In this document: piece after piece, positions 55,661 to 64,000 of the stretch
Layout: every line of letters begins with the position of its first letter
Position numbering within the stretch: position 1 is the stretch's first letter
Assembly: GCF_047160095.1 (NCBI RefSeq)
Contig: NZ_AP038785.1
Location: 1,488,001 to 1,552,000, forward strand
DNA from: Rodentibacter abscessus
Lineage (GTDB): Bacteria; Pseudomonadota; Gammaproteobacteria; Enterobacterales; Pasteurellaceae
DNA length: 64,000 bases
Direction of reading: 5' to 3'
Made by a program: the position numbers and the translations under genes
The notes under the pieces: model-generated
The model's database searches: none
Told to the model about the DNA's origin: nothing
The model's input: the letters and a program-made list of their open reading frames with translations, nothing else

Positions 55661-55674
55661 TAATTTTTCAATTA

Positions 55675-56055
55675 TTACTCTGTTGCTTCTGCAACTTCCG
55701 GGCGATCAACTAACTCAATGTAAGCCATTGGAGCATTATCACCTGCACGGAAACCACATTTTAAGATGCGTGTGTAACCACCCGCACGTTGAGCAAAACG
55801 TGGACCTAATTCATTGAATAATTTAGTAACAGTTTCAATGTTACGAGTACGAGCGAATGCTAAACGACGGTTTGCAACGCTATCTTCTTTTGCTAATGTA
55901 ATTAACGGTTCAACTACACGACGTAATTCTTTAGCTTTAGGTAAAGTAGTCTTGATAATTTCGTGACTAACTAAAGCACTTGCTAAATTACGAAACATCG
56001 CTTGGCGATGGCTGCTATTACGATTTAGTTGACGACCACTCTTACGATGGCGCAT
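55675..56055 (-). CDS. rplQ: 50S ribosomal protein L17
   Basis: 126-aa L17, last gene of the alpha operon. MRHRKSGRQLNRNSSHRQAM is the conserved start. It follows rpoA by 40 bp and is followed by a strong terminator. Confidence 0.98.
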   Translation of the reverse strand: MRHRKSGRQLNRNSSHRQAMFRNLASALVSHEIIKTTLPKAKELRRVVEPLITLAKEDSVANRRLAFARTRNIETVTKLFNELGPRFAQRAGGYTRILKCGFRAGDNAPMAYIELVDRPEVAEATE

Positions 56056-56095
56056 GATCTTATCCTTCTCAGAAAAATCTTAACCTATGACCAAA

Positions 56096-57079
56096 CTAGT
56101 CTTCAGCAATACTTGCTGGTGGCCAATTCTCAAGGCGCATACCAAGTGATAAGCCACGAGAAGCGAGCACGTCCTTAATTTCAGTAAGGGATTTCTTACC
56201 AAGATTAGGCGTTTTTAATAACTCAACTTCCGTACGTTGGACTAAATCACCGATATAGTGAATTGTTTCTGCTTTCAAACAGTTAGCAGAACGAACTGTC
56301 AACTCTAAGTCATCAACAGGACGTAATAAAATCGGATCAAATTCCGGTTTTTCTTCCTTAACTTCAGGTTGACGAACATCACGTAAATCAACGAATGCAT
56401 CGAGTTGCTCTGCTAAGATTGTTGCTGCACGACGAATCGCCTCTTCCGGATCTAACGTACCATTAGTTTCTAACTCAATGATTAACTTATCTAAGTCCGT
56501 ACGTTGTTCAACACGAGCGGCTTGAACATTATAAGAAATACGATCAACCGGACTATAACAAGCATCTACGAGTAAGCGACCTATCGGGCGTTCATCCGGT
56601 TGAGTACGAGCCGAAGCCGGAACATACCCTCTCCCACGCTGAACACGAATACGCATATTGATAGATACGTTTTCATCTGTCAAATGACAAATTACGTGAT
56701 CTGGATTAACAATTTCAACATCACCATCATGGGTAATATCCGCTGCAACAACAGGGCCAATTCCAGATTTATTTAATGTCAGAATAACATCATCTTTATT
56801 CTGTACTTTAACCGCTAGACCTTTAAGGTTTAAAAGCACTTCAAGAATATCTTCCTGAACACCTTCCTTACTACTATATTCATGCAATACTCCTTCGATT
56901 TCTACCTCAGTTACAGCATAACCCGGCATTGAAGACAGAAGGATACGACGTAATGCATTACCTAGAGTATGACCAAAACCACGCTCTAATGGTTCAAGGA
57001 TCACCTTAGTATGAGTTGGGCTAATTTGCTCAATATCTACTAAGCGTGGTTTTAAAAATTCTGTAACAGAACCCTGCAT
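56096..57079 (-). CDS. rpoA: RNA polymerase alpha subunit
   Basis: 327-aa alpha subunit. The N-terminal assembly domain (about residues 1-235, GFGHTLGNALRRILLSSMPG) and the C-terminal UP-element and activator-binding domain (about 250-327, NCLKAETIHYIGDLVQRTE) are both intact. It lies in the alpha operon after rpsD. Confidence 0.99.
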   Translation of the reverse strand: MQGSVTEFLKPRLVDIEQISPTHTKVILEPLERGFGHTLGNALRRILLSSMPGYAVTEVEIEGVLHEYSSKEGVQEDILEVLLNLKGLAVKVQNKDDVILTLNKSGIGPVVAADITHDGDVEIVNPDHVICHLTDENVSINMRIRVQRGRGYVPASARTQPDERPIGRLLVDACYSPVDRISYNVQAARVEQRTDLDKLIIELETNGTLDPEEAIRRAATILAEQLDAFVDLRDVRQPEVKEEKPEFDPILLRPVDDLELTVRSANCLKAETIHYIGDLVQRTEVELLKTPNLGKKSLTEIKDVLASRGLSLGMRLENWPPASIAED

Positions 57080-57110
57080 TTTATCCTCTCTTTGCTCTTA
57101 AGCTTAACTA

Positions 57111-57731
57111 TTATTTAGAGTAAAGCTCAACGATCAGATGTTCGTTAATATCTGCTGATAAATCAGAACGTTCAGGAACACGTTTGAACACACCTTCCAT
57201 TTTAGCAGCATCAACTTCTAACCAAGTCGGTTTTTCTCTTTGTTCTGCTAATTCTAATGATGCTTTAATACGCGCTTGTTTTTTAGACTTTTCACGAACA
57301 GCAATAACATCATTGACTGAAACTTGAAAAGATGGAATGTTAACGACACGACCATTCACAACAATCGCTTTATGGCTCACTAATTGACGAGCTTCTGCAC
57401 GAGTTGCAGCAAATCCCATGCGATAAACAACGTTATCCAATCTACCTTCTAACAACACTAATAAGTTTTCACCAGTGTTACCTTTTAAACGGTTTGCTTC
57501 TTTATAGTAGTTACGGAACTGACGCTCTAAGATACCATAGATACGACGAACTTTTTGTTTTTCACGTAATTGACTACCATAGTCAGACAAACGCGGTTTA
57601 CGAGCCCCATGTTGACCTGGTGCTGTATCAATTTTACATTTTGAATCAATCGCACGCACGCCTGATTTAAGAAATAAATCAGTGCCTTCACGACGGCTGA
57701 GCTTGAGTTTAGGACCCAAATATCTTGCCAT
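57111..57731 (-). CDS. rpsD: 30S ribosomal protein S4
   Basis: 206-aa S4, a primary 16S rRNA binder and the translational repressor of the alpha operon. It starts ARYLGPKLKLSRREGTDLFL after the Met and has the S4 RNA-binding domain at about residues 96-160. Confidence 0.99.
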   Translation of the reverse strand: MARYLGPKLKLSRREGTDLFLKSGVRAIDSKCKIDTAPGQHGARKPRLSDYGSQLREKQKVRRIYGILERQFRNYYKEANRLKGNTGENLLVLLEGRLDNVVYRMGFAATRAEARQLVSHKAIVVNGRVVNIPSFQVSVNDVIAVREKSKKQARIKASLELAEQREKPTWLEVDAAKMEGVFKRVPERSDLSADINEHLIVELYSK

Positions 57732-57760
57732 TTTCTTTCTCCAACTATCCTATTACGTCA

Positions 57761-58150
57761 TTAAACACGACGTTTTTTCGGTGGACGACAACCGTTATGA
57801 GGAATCGGAGTCACATCAGTAATATTCGTGATACGGAAACCCGCTGCATTTAATGCTCGGATTGTTGATTCACGACCCGGACCCGGACCTTTAACCATAA
57901 CTTCCAAGTTCTTTAATCCGAATTCTTTAACAATTTCGGCACAACGTTCTGCGGCAACTTGTGCAGCGAACGGAGTTGATTTACGAGAACCACGGAAACC
58001 TGAGCCACCTGCGGTTGCCCACGCTAGGGCGTTACCTTGACGGTCAGTAATAGTAACGATTGTATTATTGAAAGAGGCGTGAATATGTGCAACGCCATCT
58101 ACAACTTGTTTTTTTACACGTTTACGTGCACGAACTGGTGTTTTAGCCAT
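57761..58150 (-). CDS. rpsK: 30S ribosomal protein S11
   Basis: 129-aa S11. Conserved HIHASFNNTIVTITDRQGNA and the C-terminal PIPHNGCRPPKKRRV. Alpha operon, between rpsM and rpsD. Confidence 0.99.
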   Translation of the reverse strand: MAKTPVRARKRVKKQVVDGVAHIHASFNNTIVTITDRQGNALAWATAGGSGFRGSRKSTPFAAQVAAERCAEIVKEFGLKNLEVMVKGPGPGRESTIRALNAAGFRITNITDVTPIPHNGCRPPKKRRV

Positions 58151-58162
58151 TATTTACCCCGA

Positions 58163-58519
58163 CTATTTTTTGATCGGCTTACGAGGACCCTTACGGGTAC
58201 GCGCATTAGTTTTAGTACGTTGACCACGTACCGGTAAACTACGACGATGACGTAAACCACGATAACAACCTAAGTCTAATAGACGTTTGATGTTTAGTGT
58301 CACTTCACGACGCAAATCACCTTCAACAGTAAATTTACCAACTTCGTCACGCAGTTTTTCAATCTGCTCTTCAGACAATTCTCTGATCTTAACATCTTCA
58401 GCAATTCCCGCAGCAGCACAGATAGCTTTTGAACGAGTCTTACCGATACCATAAATTGCAGTTAAAGCAATTACAGTATGTTTATGATCAGGAATGTTAA
58501 TGCCTGCAATACGGGCCAC
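58163..58519 (-). CDS. rpsM: 30S ribosomal protein S13
   Basis: 118-aa S13, first gene of the alpha operon. It starts at GTG (58517-58519), as in E. coli, with AGGAGTGCATA before it. The GTG sits at the 3' edge of the S4-type leader. The C-terminus RGQRTKTNARTRKGPRKPIK is typical. Confidence 0.98.
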   Translation of the reverse strand: MARIAGINIPDHKHTVIALTAIYGIGKTRSKAICAAAGIAEDVKIRELSEEQIEKLRDEVGKFTVEGDLRREVTLNIKRLLDLGCYRGLRHRRSLPVRGQRTKTNARTRKGPRKPIKK

Positions 58520-58607
58520 TATGCACTCCTATTTTAAAATTAATTGGCATTCTGATCTTGAAAAGCCCGTTTTCAGGATACTCAAACAGAATGCCAAGGA
58601 CATAAAT
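58517..58607 (-). ncRNA. Alpha-operon leader (S4 regulatory pseudoknot)
   Basis: On the minus strand TTGGCATTCTG pairs with CAGAATGCCAA (58587-58597 and 58544-58554, 11 bp) around TTTGAGTATCCTGAAAACGG and GCTTTTCA. The inner sequence matches what I recall of the E. coli alpha-operon leader, where S4 binds and traps the ribosome at the rpsM GTG. Confidence 0.85.
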
Positions 58608-58616
58608 GAGCTGAGC

Positions 58617-58645
58617 AGTATAGCTGCTCAACCGGTTCTTTGCAA
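58617..58645 (-). promoter_or_regulatory. Alpha-operon promoter
   Basis: Minus strand TTGCAA (58640-58645), 17-bp spacer, TATACT (58617-58622), between rpmJ and rpsM. The E. coli promoter has the same TTGCAA and spacing. Confidence 0.75.
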
Positions 58646-58658
58646 GAAAAATTATCGA

Positions 58659-58772
58659 CTAACCTTGGCGTTGTTTATGTTTAGGGTCGCTACATAACAC
58701 ACGAACAACCCCTTCACGTTTAACAATTTTACAGTTACGACACATTTTCTTTACGGAAGCACGAACTTTCAT
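58659..58772 (-). CDS. rpmJ: 50S ribosomal protein L36
   Basis: 37-aa L36, too short for usual ORF listing. It starts [20 protein letters not shown] and ends in [11 protein letters not shown]. The zinc ligands C11, C14, C27 and H32 are all present, so this is the zinc-binding form. It lies after secY at the end of the spc operon. Confidence 0.97.
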
Positions 58773-58800
58773 TGCTTATCCTTTTATATTAATCAGACAA

Positions 58801-60126
58801 TTATTGTCCTAAACCTTTAAGGTTTGCTTTTTTCAACGCAGATTCATACTGAGAAGACATTAAGTGACTCTGAACCTGCACGATGAAATCCATAATTACA
58901 ACGACAACGATCAAAAGAGATGTACCACCAAAGTAGAACTTAACATCCCAAGCCGATGTCATAATATAAGGAACCAAACATACAAACGTCACATAAAGAC
59001 CACCGATTAAAGTTAAACGAGTCATTACTTTATCAATGTAACGCGATGTTTGCTCGCCTGGTCTAATTCCTGGAATAAATGCACCAGATTTCTTTAAGTT
59101 ATCTGCCGTATCACGCGGATTATATTGCATCCCTGTATAGAAGAAACTGAAGAAAATAATTGCGATTGCATAAACAAGCAAATACAAAGGCTGTCCAGGA
59201 TTTAGCAACATTGATAAATTATTCAACCATTCAAATTTATCATTTTGACCAAACCATTGTGTCAATGTGGCAGGGAATAAAATAATGCTTGATGCAAAGA
59301 TTGCAGGCATTACATTAGCCATATTAACTTTTAGCGGTAGGTGTGTTGAATGTCCACCTAAAATCTGACGACCTTGTTGACGTTTAGCATATTCAATTCT
59401 AATTCGACGTTGTCCTCTTTCTACAAAAACAACAAAATAAGTTACCGCAAAAACAATTGCTGCAATTAGTAAAAGAACTAACGGATGCATTTGTCCTTGA
59501 CGAGCTTGCTCAATCGTTTGCAAAATAGCTGAAGGTAAACCTGCTACGATACCGCCGAAAACAAGAATTGAAATACCATTACCAATTCCTCTTTCCGTAA
59601 TTTGCTCACCCAACCACATTAAGAACATGGTTCCAGTTACTAAGCTTACTACTGAAGTAAAATAAAAACCGAATCCAACATTTGGAACCAGTCCCGGCAA
59701 CATATTAGGTAAACCGGTGGAGATAGCAACTGCTTGAATAGTAGCAAAAACTACTGTCGCATAACGAGTATATTTCGTAATCTTTCGCTGACCCGCTGCA
59801 CCTTCTTTTTTTAATTCAGCTAAAGCAGGAGAAACCGTTGCTAACAACTGTATAACAATGGATGCCGAAATGTATGGCATGATACCTAGCGCAAGAATCG
59901 ATGCACGGCTTAATGCACCACCAGAAAACATGTTAAACATATCAATGATGGTGCCTTTTTGCTGTTCAACTAATTGAGCAAGTACGGCTGCATCAATACC
60001 AGGAACCGGAATAAACGAACCAATACGATAAATAATCAGCGCACCTAAAACAAAAAGCAATCTACTTCTTAGTTCACTTTTACCGCTATTAGTACTTCTA
60101 GTTTGATAACCTGGTTGTTTAGCCAT
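58801..60126 (-). CDS. secY: Preprotein translocase subunit SecY
   Basis: 441-aa ten-helix channel of the Sec translocon (E. coli 443). Recognisable: GIMPYISASIVIQLL, MWLGEQITERGIGNGIS (the cytosolic loop for SecA and ribosome) and SGAFIPGIRPGEQT. It lies in the spc operon after rplO. Confidence 0.99.
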   Translation of the reverse strand: MAKQPGYQTRSTNSGKSELRSRLLFVLGALIIYRIGSFIPVPGIDAAVLAQLVEQQKGTIIDMFNMFSGGALSRASILALGIMPYISASIVIQLLATVSPALAELKKEGAAGQRKITKYTRYATVVFATIQAVAISTGLPNMLPGLVPNVGFGFYFTSVVSLVTGTMFLMWLGEQITERGIGNGISILVFGGIVAGLPSAILQTIEQARQGQMHPLVLLLIAAIVFAVTYFVVFVERGQRRIRIEYAKRQQGRQILGGHSTHLPLKVNMANVMPAIFASSIILFPATLTQWFGQNDKFEWLNNLSMLLNPGQPLYLLVYAIAIIFFSFFYTGMQYNPRDTADNLKKSGAFIPGIRPGEQTSRYIDKVMTRLTLIGGLYVTFVCLVPYIMTSAWDVKFYFGGTSLLIVVVVIMDFIVQVQSHLMSSQYESALKKANLKGLGQ

Positions 60127-60133
60127 ATGCTAA

Positions 60134-60568
60134 TTATTCCTCAACTGAACCACCGGCAGCTTCAATCGCTGCTTTTGCACCTTTAGTTACTTTTAAGCCA
60201 CGAACGGTAACCGCCGATTTTAATTCACCTGCTAAAATAACTTTAGCAAATTGGATATCTTTAGTTAAAATATTCGCTGCCTTTAAAGCTTCTAGAGTTA
60301 CCACATTACCTTCTACTTTGGTTAATTCATTTAAACGAACTTCTGCAGTTACCGCAGCTTTCATTGATGTGAAACCAAATTTTGGTAAACGGCGATATAA
60401 TGGCATTTGACCACCCTCGAAACCACGACGGACACCGCCCCCAGTACGAGATTTTTGACCTTTGTGACCACGGCCACCAGTTTTGCCTAATCCTGAACCA
60501 ATACCACGACCAAGGCGTTTAGCACTATGCTTCGCACCTTCAGCCGGAGATAGAGTATTTAAACGCAT
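60134..60568 (-). CDS. rplO: 50S ribosomal protein L15
   Basis: 144-aa L15 with the glycine- and arginine-rich N-terminus (KRLGRGIGSGLGKTGGRGHK). spc operon; 3 bp after rpmD. Confidence 0.98.
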   Translation of the reverse strand: MRLNTLSPAEGAKHSAKRLGRGIGSGLGKTGGRGHKGQKSRTGGGVRRGFEGGQMPLYRRLPKFGFTSMKAAVTAEVRLNELTKVEGNVVTLEALKAANILTKDIQFAKVILAGELKSAVTVRGLKVTKGAKAAIEAAGGSVEE

Positions 60569-60571
60569 CTC

Positions 60572-60751
60572 TTACTCCTCCACCTTAACCATGTATGAAA
60601 CTTGGTTAATCATACCACGTACTGCAGGCGTATCAATTAACTCAACAGTGTGGTGCATATGGCGAAGACCTAGACCACGCAAGGTAGCCTTATGCTTCGG
60701 TAAACGAGCAATTGAGCTACGAACTTGTGTTACTTTAATAGTTTTAGCCAT
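60572..60751 (-). CDS. rpmD: 50S ribosomal protein L30
   Basis: 59-aa L30, below the usual ORF cutoff. It starts [20 protein letters not shown] and ends [10 protein letters not shown], in the expected place between rpsE and rplO. E. coli L30 is 59 aa with initiator Met. Confidence 0.97.
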
Positions 60752-60757
60752 TATTAA

Positions 60758-61258
60758 TTACCCCAAAATTTCATCAACAGTTTTACCGCGTTTTGCAGCA
60801 ACCATTTCTGGTGATTTCATATTTGCTAATGCATCAATAGTTGCACGAACAACGTTAATTGGGTTAGTAGAACCATATGCTTTAGAAAGCACATTACGTA
60901 CACCGGCAACTTCTAATACGGCACGCATCGCACCACCTGCGATGATACCTGTACCTTCGCTAGCTGGCTGCATAAATACGCGGGAACCAGTGTGAACACC
61001 TTTAACCGGATGTTGCAATGTACCTTCGTTTAAAGCAACGTTAATCATATTGCGACGTGCTTTTTCCATCGCCTTTTGGATTGCTGCCGGAACTTCGCGC
61101 GCTTTACCATAACCAAAACCTACACGGCCGTTACCATCACCTACTACAGTCAATGCAGTAAAACTCATAATACGACCACCTTTTACGGTTTTTGATACAC
61201 GGTTTACTGCGATTAGCTTCTCTTGCAGTTCACCAACTTGTTTTTCGATGTTTGACAT
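60758..61258 (-). CDS. rpsE: 30S ribosomal protein S5
   Basis: 166-aa S5, important for decoding accuracy. GNGRVGFGYGKAREVPAAIQ is the conserved core. spc operon, 6 bp before rpmD. Confidence 0.99.
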   Translation of the reverse strand: MSNIEKQVGELQEKLIAVNRVSKTVKGGRIMSFTALTVVGDGNGRVGFGYGKAREVPAAIQKAMEKARRNMINVALNEGTLQHPVKGVHTGSRVFMQPASEGTGIIAGGAMRAVLEVAGVRNVLSKAYGSTNPINVVRATIDALANMKSPEMVAAKRGKTVDEILG

Positions 61259-61272
61259 CTCAATTTACCTCA

Positions 61273-61626
61273 TTAGAACTGTAGACCAGCTTCACGAGCA
61301 GCGTCCGCTAAAGTTTGGACACGACCATGATATTTAAAACCGGAACGATCAAAAGCAACGGCCTGAACGCCTTTTGCCAATGCACGCTCTGCAACAATCT
61401 TACCAACTACTGCTGCAGCATCTTTGTTACCAGTGTACTTTACTTGCTCACGAATTGCTTTCTCAACAGTTGAAGCAGCGGCAAGCACTTCTGAACCGTT
61501 TGGTGCAATAACCTGTGCGTAGATATGACGCGGAGTGCGATGAATAACCAGACGGGTTACTCCCTGCTCTCTCATCATATGACGTGCACGAGCTGCACGA
61601 CGGATACGAGCTGATTTCTTATCCAT
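61273..61626 (-). CDS. rplR: 50S ribosomal protein L18
   Basis: 117-aa L18, binds 5S rRNA. MDKKSARIRRAARARHMMRE start and FDRSGFKYHGRVQTLADAAR end are conserved. Confidence 0.99.
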   Translation of the reverse strand: MDKKSARIRRAARARHMMREQGVTRLVIHRTPRHIYAQVIAPNGSEVLAAASTVEKAIREQVKYTGNKDAAAVVGKIVAERALAKGVQAVAFDRSGFKYHGRVQTLADAAREAGLQF

Positions 61627-61639
61627 AGTGTTACCTTAA

Positions 61640-62173
61640 TTATTTCTTCTTAGCCTCTTTCATACGCACAACTTCATCAGCGTAACGTACACCTTTACCT
61701 TTATAAGGTTCAGGACGGCGATAAGCACGAATATCTGCTGCAACTTGACCGATCAACTGCTTATCAGCACCCTTCAACACGATTTCGGTTTGAGAAGGAC
61801 ACTCAGCAGTAATACCTGCCGGTAAAGTGTGTTCTACCGGGTGAGAATAACCTAGACTTAATGCAACAACATTGCCTTTAAGCTGTACTCTATAACCTAC
61901 ACCAACTAATAGTAATTTCTTAGTGAAGCCTTCTGTAACACCGATAACCATTGAATTAACCAATGCACGAGCAGTACCTGATTGAGCATTAGCCTCAACA
62001 AAACCTTCACGAGGAGAGAAAGTTAGTTGACCATTATCATGTTTAACTTCAACTGAATTATGAATTGTGCGAGATAACTCGCCATTTTTACCTTTTACTG
62101 TTAATAACTGTCCGTCGAGTTTAACATCAACTCCGGCAGGAATACTAACAGGTGCTTTTGCAACACGAGACAT
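61640..62173 (-). CDS. rplF: 50S ribosomal protein L6
   Basis: 177-aa L6 with two repeated domains and the C-terminal PEPYKGKGVRYADE signature. Confidence 0.99.
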   Translation of the reverse strand: MSRVAKAPVSIPAGVDVKLDGQLLTVKGKNGELSRTIHNSVEVKHDNGQLTFSPREGFVEANAQSGTARALVNSMVIGVTEGFTKKLLLVGVGYRVQLKGNVVALSLGYSHPVEHTLPAGITAECPSQTEIVLKGADKQLIGQVAADIRAYRRPEPYKGKGVRYADEVVRMKEAKKK

Positions 62174-62188
62174 CTTCCTACCTCTCTA

Positions 62189-62581
62189 CTAAGCTACATA
62201 ACAGATGATCTCACCGCCTAAACCCTCTTGACGGGCTTTGCGGTCAGTCATTACACCTTTAGATGTAGAAACGACAGCAACACCTAATCCACCCATTACT
62301 TTCGGTAACTCGTCTTTACGTTTATAAATACGAAGACCAGGACGGCTTACGCGTTGGATGCTTTCTACAACCGGCTTACCTTGGAAATATTTTAAAACAA
62401 TTTCCAATTCAGGTTTTACGCCTTCTAAAACTTTAACGCTTTCAACATAACCTTCTTCAGCTAATACATTGGCAATTGCCACTTTTAGCTTGGATGAAGG
62501 CATACTGATCGCAACTTTGTTCGCAGCTTGACCGTTACGAATACGGGTCAGCATATCTGCGATTGGATCTTGCATACTCAT
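62189..62581 (-). CDS. rpsH: 30S ribosomal protein S8
   Basis: 130-aa S8, a 16S rRNA binder that in E. coli also represses the spc operon. MQDPIADMLTRIRNGQAANK start and STSKGVMTDRKAR near the C-terminus are typical. Confidence 0.99.
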   Translation of the reverse strand: MSMQDPIADMLTRIRNGQAANKVAISMPSSKLKVAIANVLAEEGYVESVKVLEGVKPELEIVLKYFQGKPVVESIQRVSRPGLRIYKRKDELPKVMGGLGVAVVSTSKGVMTDRKARQEGLGGEIICYVA

Positions 62582-62616
62582 TGTACTTTCTCTCCGATTC
62601 CAAAATAAAGTGGTTA

Positions 62617-62922
62617 TTACCAGCTAGCTTTTTTAAGGCCTGGGATCTCACCGCGCATTGCAGCTTCACGAACCTTAATACGGCTTAAACCGAACTTACG
62701 AAGAACACCGTGAGGGCGTCCTGTTTGGCGGCAACGGTTACGTTGACGAGACGGACTGGAATCACGTGGTAAAGTTTGTAACTTTAACACTGCATTCCAA
62801 CGTTCTTCGTCAGAGGCATTTACATCAGAAATGATGTTTTTCAACGCGACACGTTTCGCATAGAATTTTTCAGCCAATTTAACGCGTTTTACATCGCGTG
62901 CTTTCATTGATTGTTTAGCCAT
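62617..62922 (-). CDS. rpsN: 30S ribosomal protein S14
   Basis: 101-aa S14 of the long type without the CxxC zinc motifs. RNRCRQTGRPHGVLRKFGLS is the family signature. spc operon. Confidence 0.99.
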   Translation of the reverse strand: MAKQSMKARDVKRVKLAEKFYAKRVALKNIISDVNASDEERWNAVLKLQTLPRDSSPSRQRNRCRQTGRPHGVLRKFGLSRIKVREAAMRGEIPGLKKASW

Positions 62923-62933
62923 TATAACCTGCC

Positions 62934-63473
62934 TTATTTACGGAATGGGAAATTAAAGGCAGCAAGTAGTGCTTGACCTTCTTCATCATTCTTAGCAGTA
63001 GTTGTGATAGTGATATCTAAACCACGCACACGATCTACTTTATCGTAATCGATTTCAGGGAAGATGATTTGCTCACGCACACCCATGCTGTAGTTACCAC
63101 GACCATCAAATGATTTCGCACTTAAACCGCGGAAGTCACGAATACGTGGAACAGCAATTGTAATTAAACGTTCAAAGAACTCCCACATACGCTCACCGCG
63201 TAGTGTTACTTTACAACCGATCGGATACCCCTGACGGATCTTAAAGCCAGCAACAGATTTACGAGCTTTAGTTACTAAAGGTTTTTGACCGCTAATTGCC
63301 GTTAAATCCGCTACTGCGTTGTCTAGCAATTTCTTGTCGGTCAATGCTTCACCCACCCCCATATTCAGGGTAATCTTTTCGATTCGTGGGACTTGCATGA
63401 CAGATTTGTAGCCGAATTTATTTTTTAATTCGTTTACTACTTGATCTCTGTAGTAATCATGCAGTTTCGCCAT
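62934..63473 (-). CDS. rplE: 50S ribosomal protein L5
   Basis: 179-aa L5, binds 5S rRNA and contacts tRNA. Starts MAKLHDYYRDQVVNEL. The first codons contain a hairpin that may be the S8 target (separate entry). Confidence 0.99.
   Translation of the reverse strand: MAKLHDYYRDQVVNELKNKFGYKSVMQVPRIEKITLNMGVGEALTDKKLLDNAVADLTAISGQKPLVTKARKSVAGFKIRQGYPIGCKVTLRGERMWEFFERLITIAVPRIRDFRGLSAKSFDGRGNYSMGVREQIIFPEIDYDKVDRVRGLDITITTTAKNDEEGQALLAAFNFPFRK
63434..63456 (-). promoter_or_regulatory. Candidate S8 operator hairpin at the rplE start
   Basis: TTACTAC / GTAGTAA perfect 7-bp stem (63450-63456 and 63434-63440) with a 9-base loop, spanning about codons 6-13 of rplE. In E. coli S8 binds the spc mRNA at the start of rplE; the position agrees, but I have not compared the full binding site. 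Confidence 0.5.
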
Positions 63474-63490
63474 CGCATTACTCCAGTTTG

Positions 63491-63802
63491 TTAGATAATT
63501 TCATTGTTAGATTTGAAGAAACGCACTTTTTTGCCGTCTTCGAATCTAAAACCTACACGGTCAGCTTTGTTTGTTTTCGGATTGAAAATCGCAACATTTG
63601 AAGCGTCAATCGCCGCTTCTTTTTTCACTAAACCGCCGGCTTTACCCAATGCAGGAACCGGTTTTTCGTGTTTAGTAATAATGTTGATACCTTCAACAAA
63701 CACCTTACCATTTGGTAACACTTTAGTTACCTTGCCACGCTTGCCTTTGTCTTTACCAGCAAGCACGATTACTTCATCGTTTTGACGAATTTTTGCAGCC
63801 AT
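63491..63802 (-). CDS. rplX: 50S ribosomal protein L24
   Basis: 103-aa L24 with an N-terminal KOW motif (RQNDEVIVLAGKDKGKRGKV). spc operon, between rplN and rplE. Confidence 0.99.
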   Translation of the reverse strand: MAAKIRQNDEVIVLAGKDKGKRGKVTKVLPNGKVFVEGINIITKHEKPVPALGKAGGLVKKEAAIDASNVAIFNPKTNKADRVGFRFEDGKKVRFFKSNNEII

Positions 63803-63815
63803 TTCTCACTTCTCC

Positions 63816-64000
63816 TTACAGTACTTCTGGTGCCAAAGAAATGATCTTCATAAACTTCTCAGAACGAAGTTCACGAGTCACAGGTCCAAAAATACGAGTA
63901 CCGATAGGTTGCTCGGTGTTATTGTTTAAAATTACACAAGCATTACCATCGAAGCGAATGACTGATCCATCTGGGCGACGAACACCCTTCTTGGTGCGCA
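63816..64000 (-). CDS. rplN: 50S ribosomal protein L14 (5' part outside window)
   Basis: Last 60 or so residues of L14, ending MKIISLAPEVL before TAA at 63816-63818; the gene continues past the window edge. First gene of the spc operon in other gammaproteobacteria, 13 bp before rplX. Confidence 0.96.
   Translation of the reverse strand, partial: RTKKGVRRPDGSVIRFDGNACVILNNNTEQPIGTRIFGPVTRELRSEKFMKIISLAPEVL

Overview
The window is a stretch of chromosome from a member of the Pasteurellaceae, most likely the Haemophilus/Aggregatibacter group. The main evidence is the DNA uptake signal AAGTGCGGT (USS), which recurs throughout and is often paired head to head as a terminator hairpin. Several gene blocks also match arrangements I know from Haemophilus influenzae: alaS-uspA-pepP-ygfB, tig-clpP-clpX-secE-nusG, tpiA-GNAT-xerC, folA/proB and gmhB/metNIQ. 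The blocks are joined in a different order from H. influenzae, so I do not assign a species.

Layout. 1-5.9 kb (minus strand): alaS (3' end cut by the window edge), uspA, pepP, a YgfB-family gene and the rplK-rplA operon. 6.1-13.4 kb: a 3-hydroxybutyrate/acetoacetate/short-chain fatty acid locus (GntP-type permease, hydroxybutyrate dehydrogenase, atoB, atoE, atoA, atoD) with a divergent LysR gene. It lies between nusG and rplK, which are neighbours in E. coli. 13.7-18.8 kb: nusG, secE, clpX, clpP, tig and a Kbp/YgaU gene. 18.9-24.6 kb (plus): a zinc metallopeptidase, then lactate permease lctP and the LutABC lactate oxidation complex behind a good CRP site. 24.6-26.6 kb: hslVU behind a sigma-32-like promoter.

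26.8-33.9 kb: the most interesting locus. A GntR/UTRA regulator is divergent from malQ, a glycogen/maltodextrin phosphorylase, an endonuclease/exonuclease/phosphatase-fold protein and a PTS EIICB. This resembles Gram-positive maltose PTS operons in which a phosphatase of this fold (MapP) removes the phosphate from imported maltose 6'-phosphate. A CRP site and a 28-bp palindrome sit at the promoter. 34.0-44.2 kb: gor, a Fur-box TonB receptor, yhhQ with a candidate preQ1-I riboswitch, proB, folA, tpiA, a GNAT gene, xerC and pgtP.

44.6-50.0 kb (minus): a complete rRNA operon, 16S - tRNA-Glu(UUC) - 23S - 5S, with promoter, boxA sites, processing stalks and terminator. 50.0-53.5 kb: gmhB, and metNIQ behind a MetJ operator. 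53.7-55.2 kb: phoA behind a Pho box. 55.7-64.0 kb (minus): the spc and alpha ribosomal protein operons from rplN (cut by the window edge) to rplQ, with the conserved alpha-operon promoter and S4-type leader.

Most of the window is housekeeping. The accessory interest lies in the two catabolic loci (ketone bodies and maltose), the leader RNAs, and a set of USS-pair terminators that have lost the uptake core but keep their RNA pairing.
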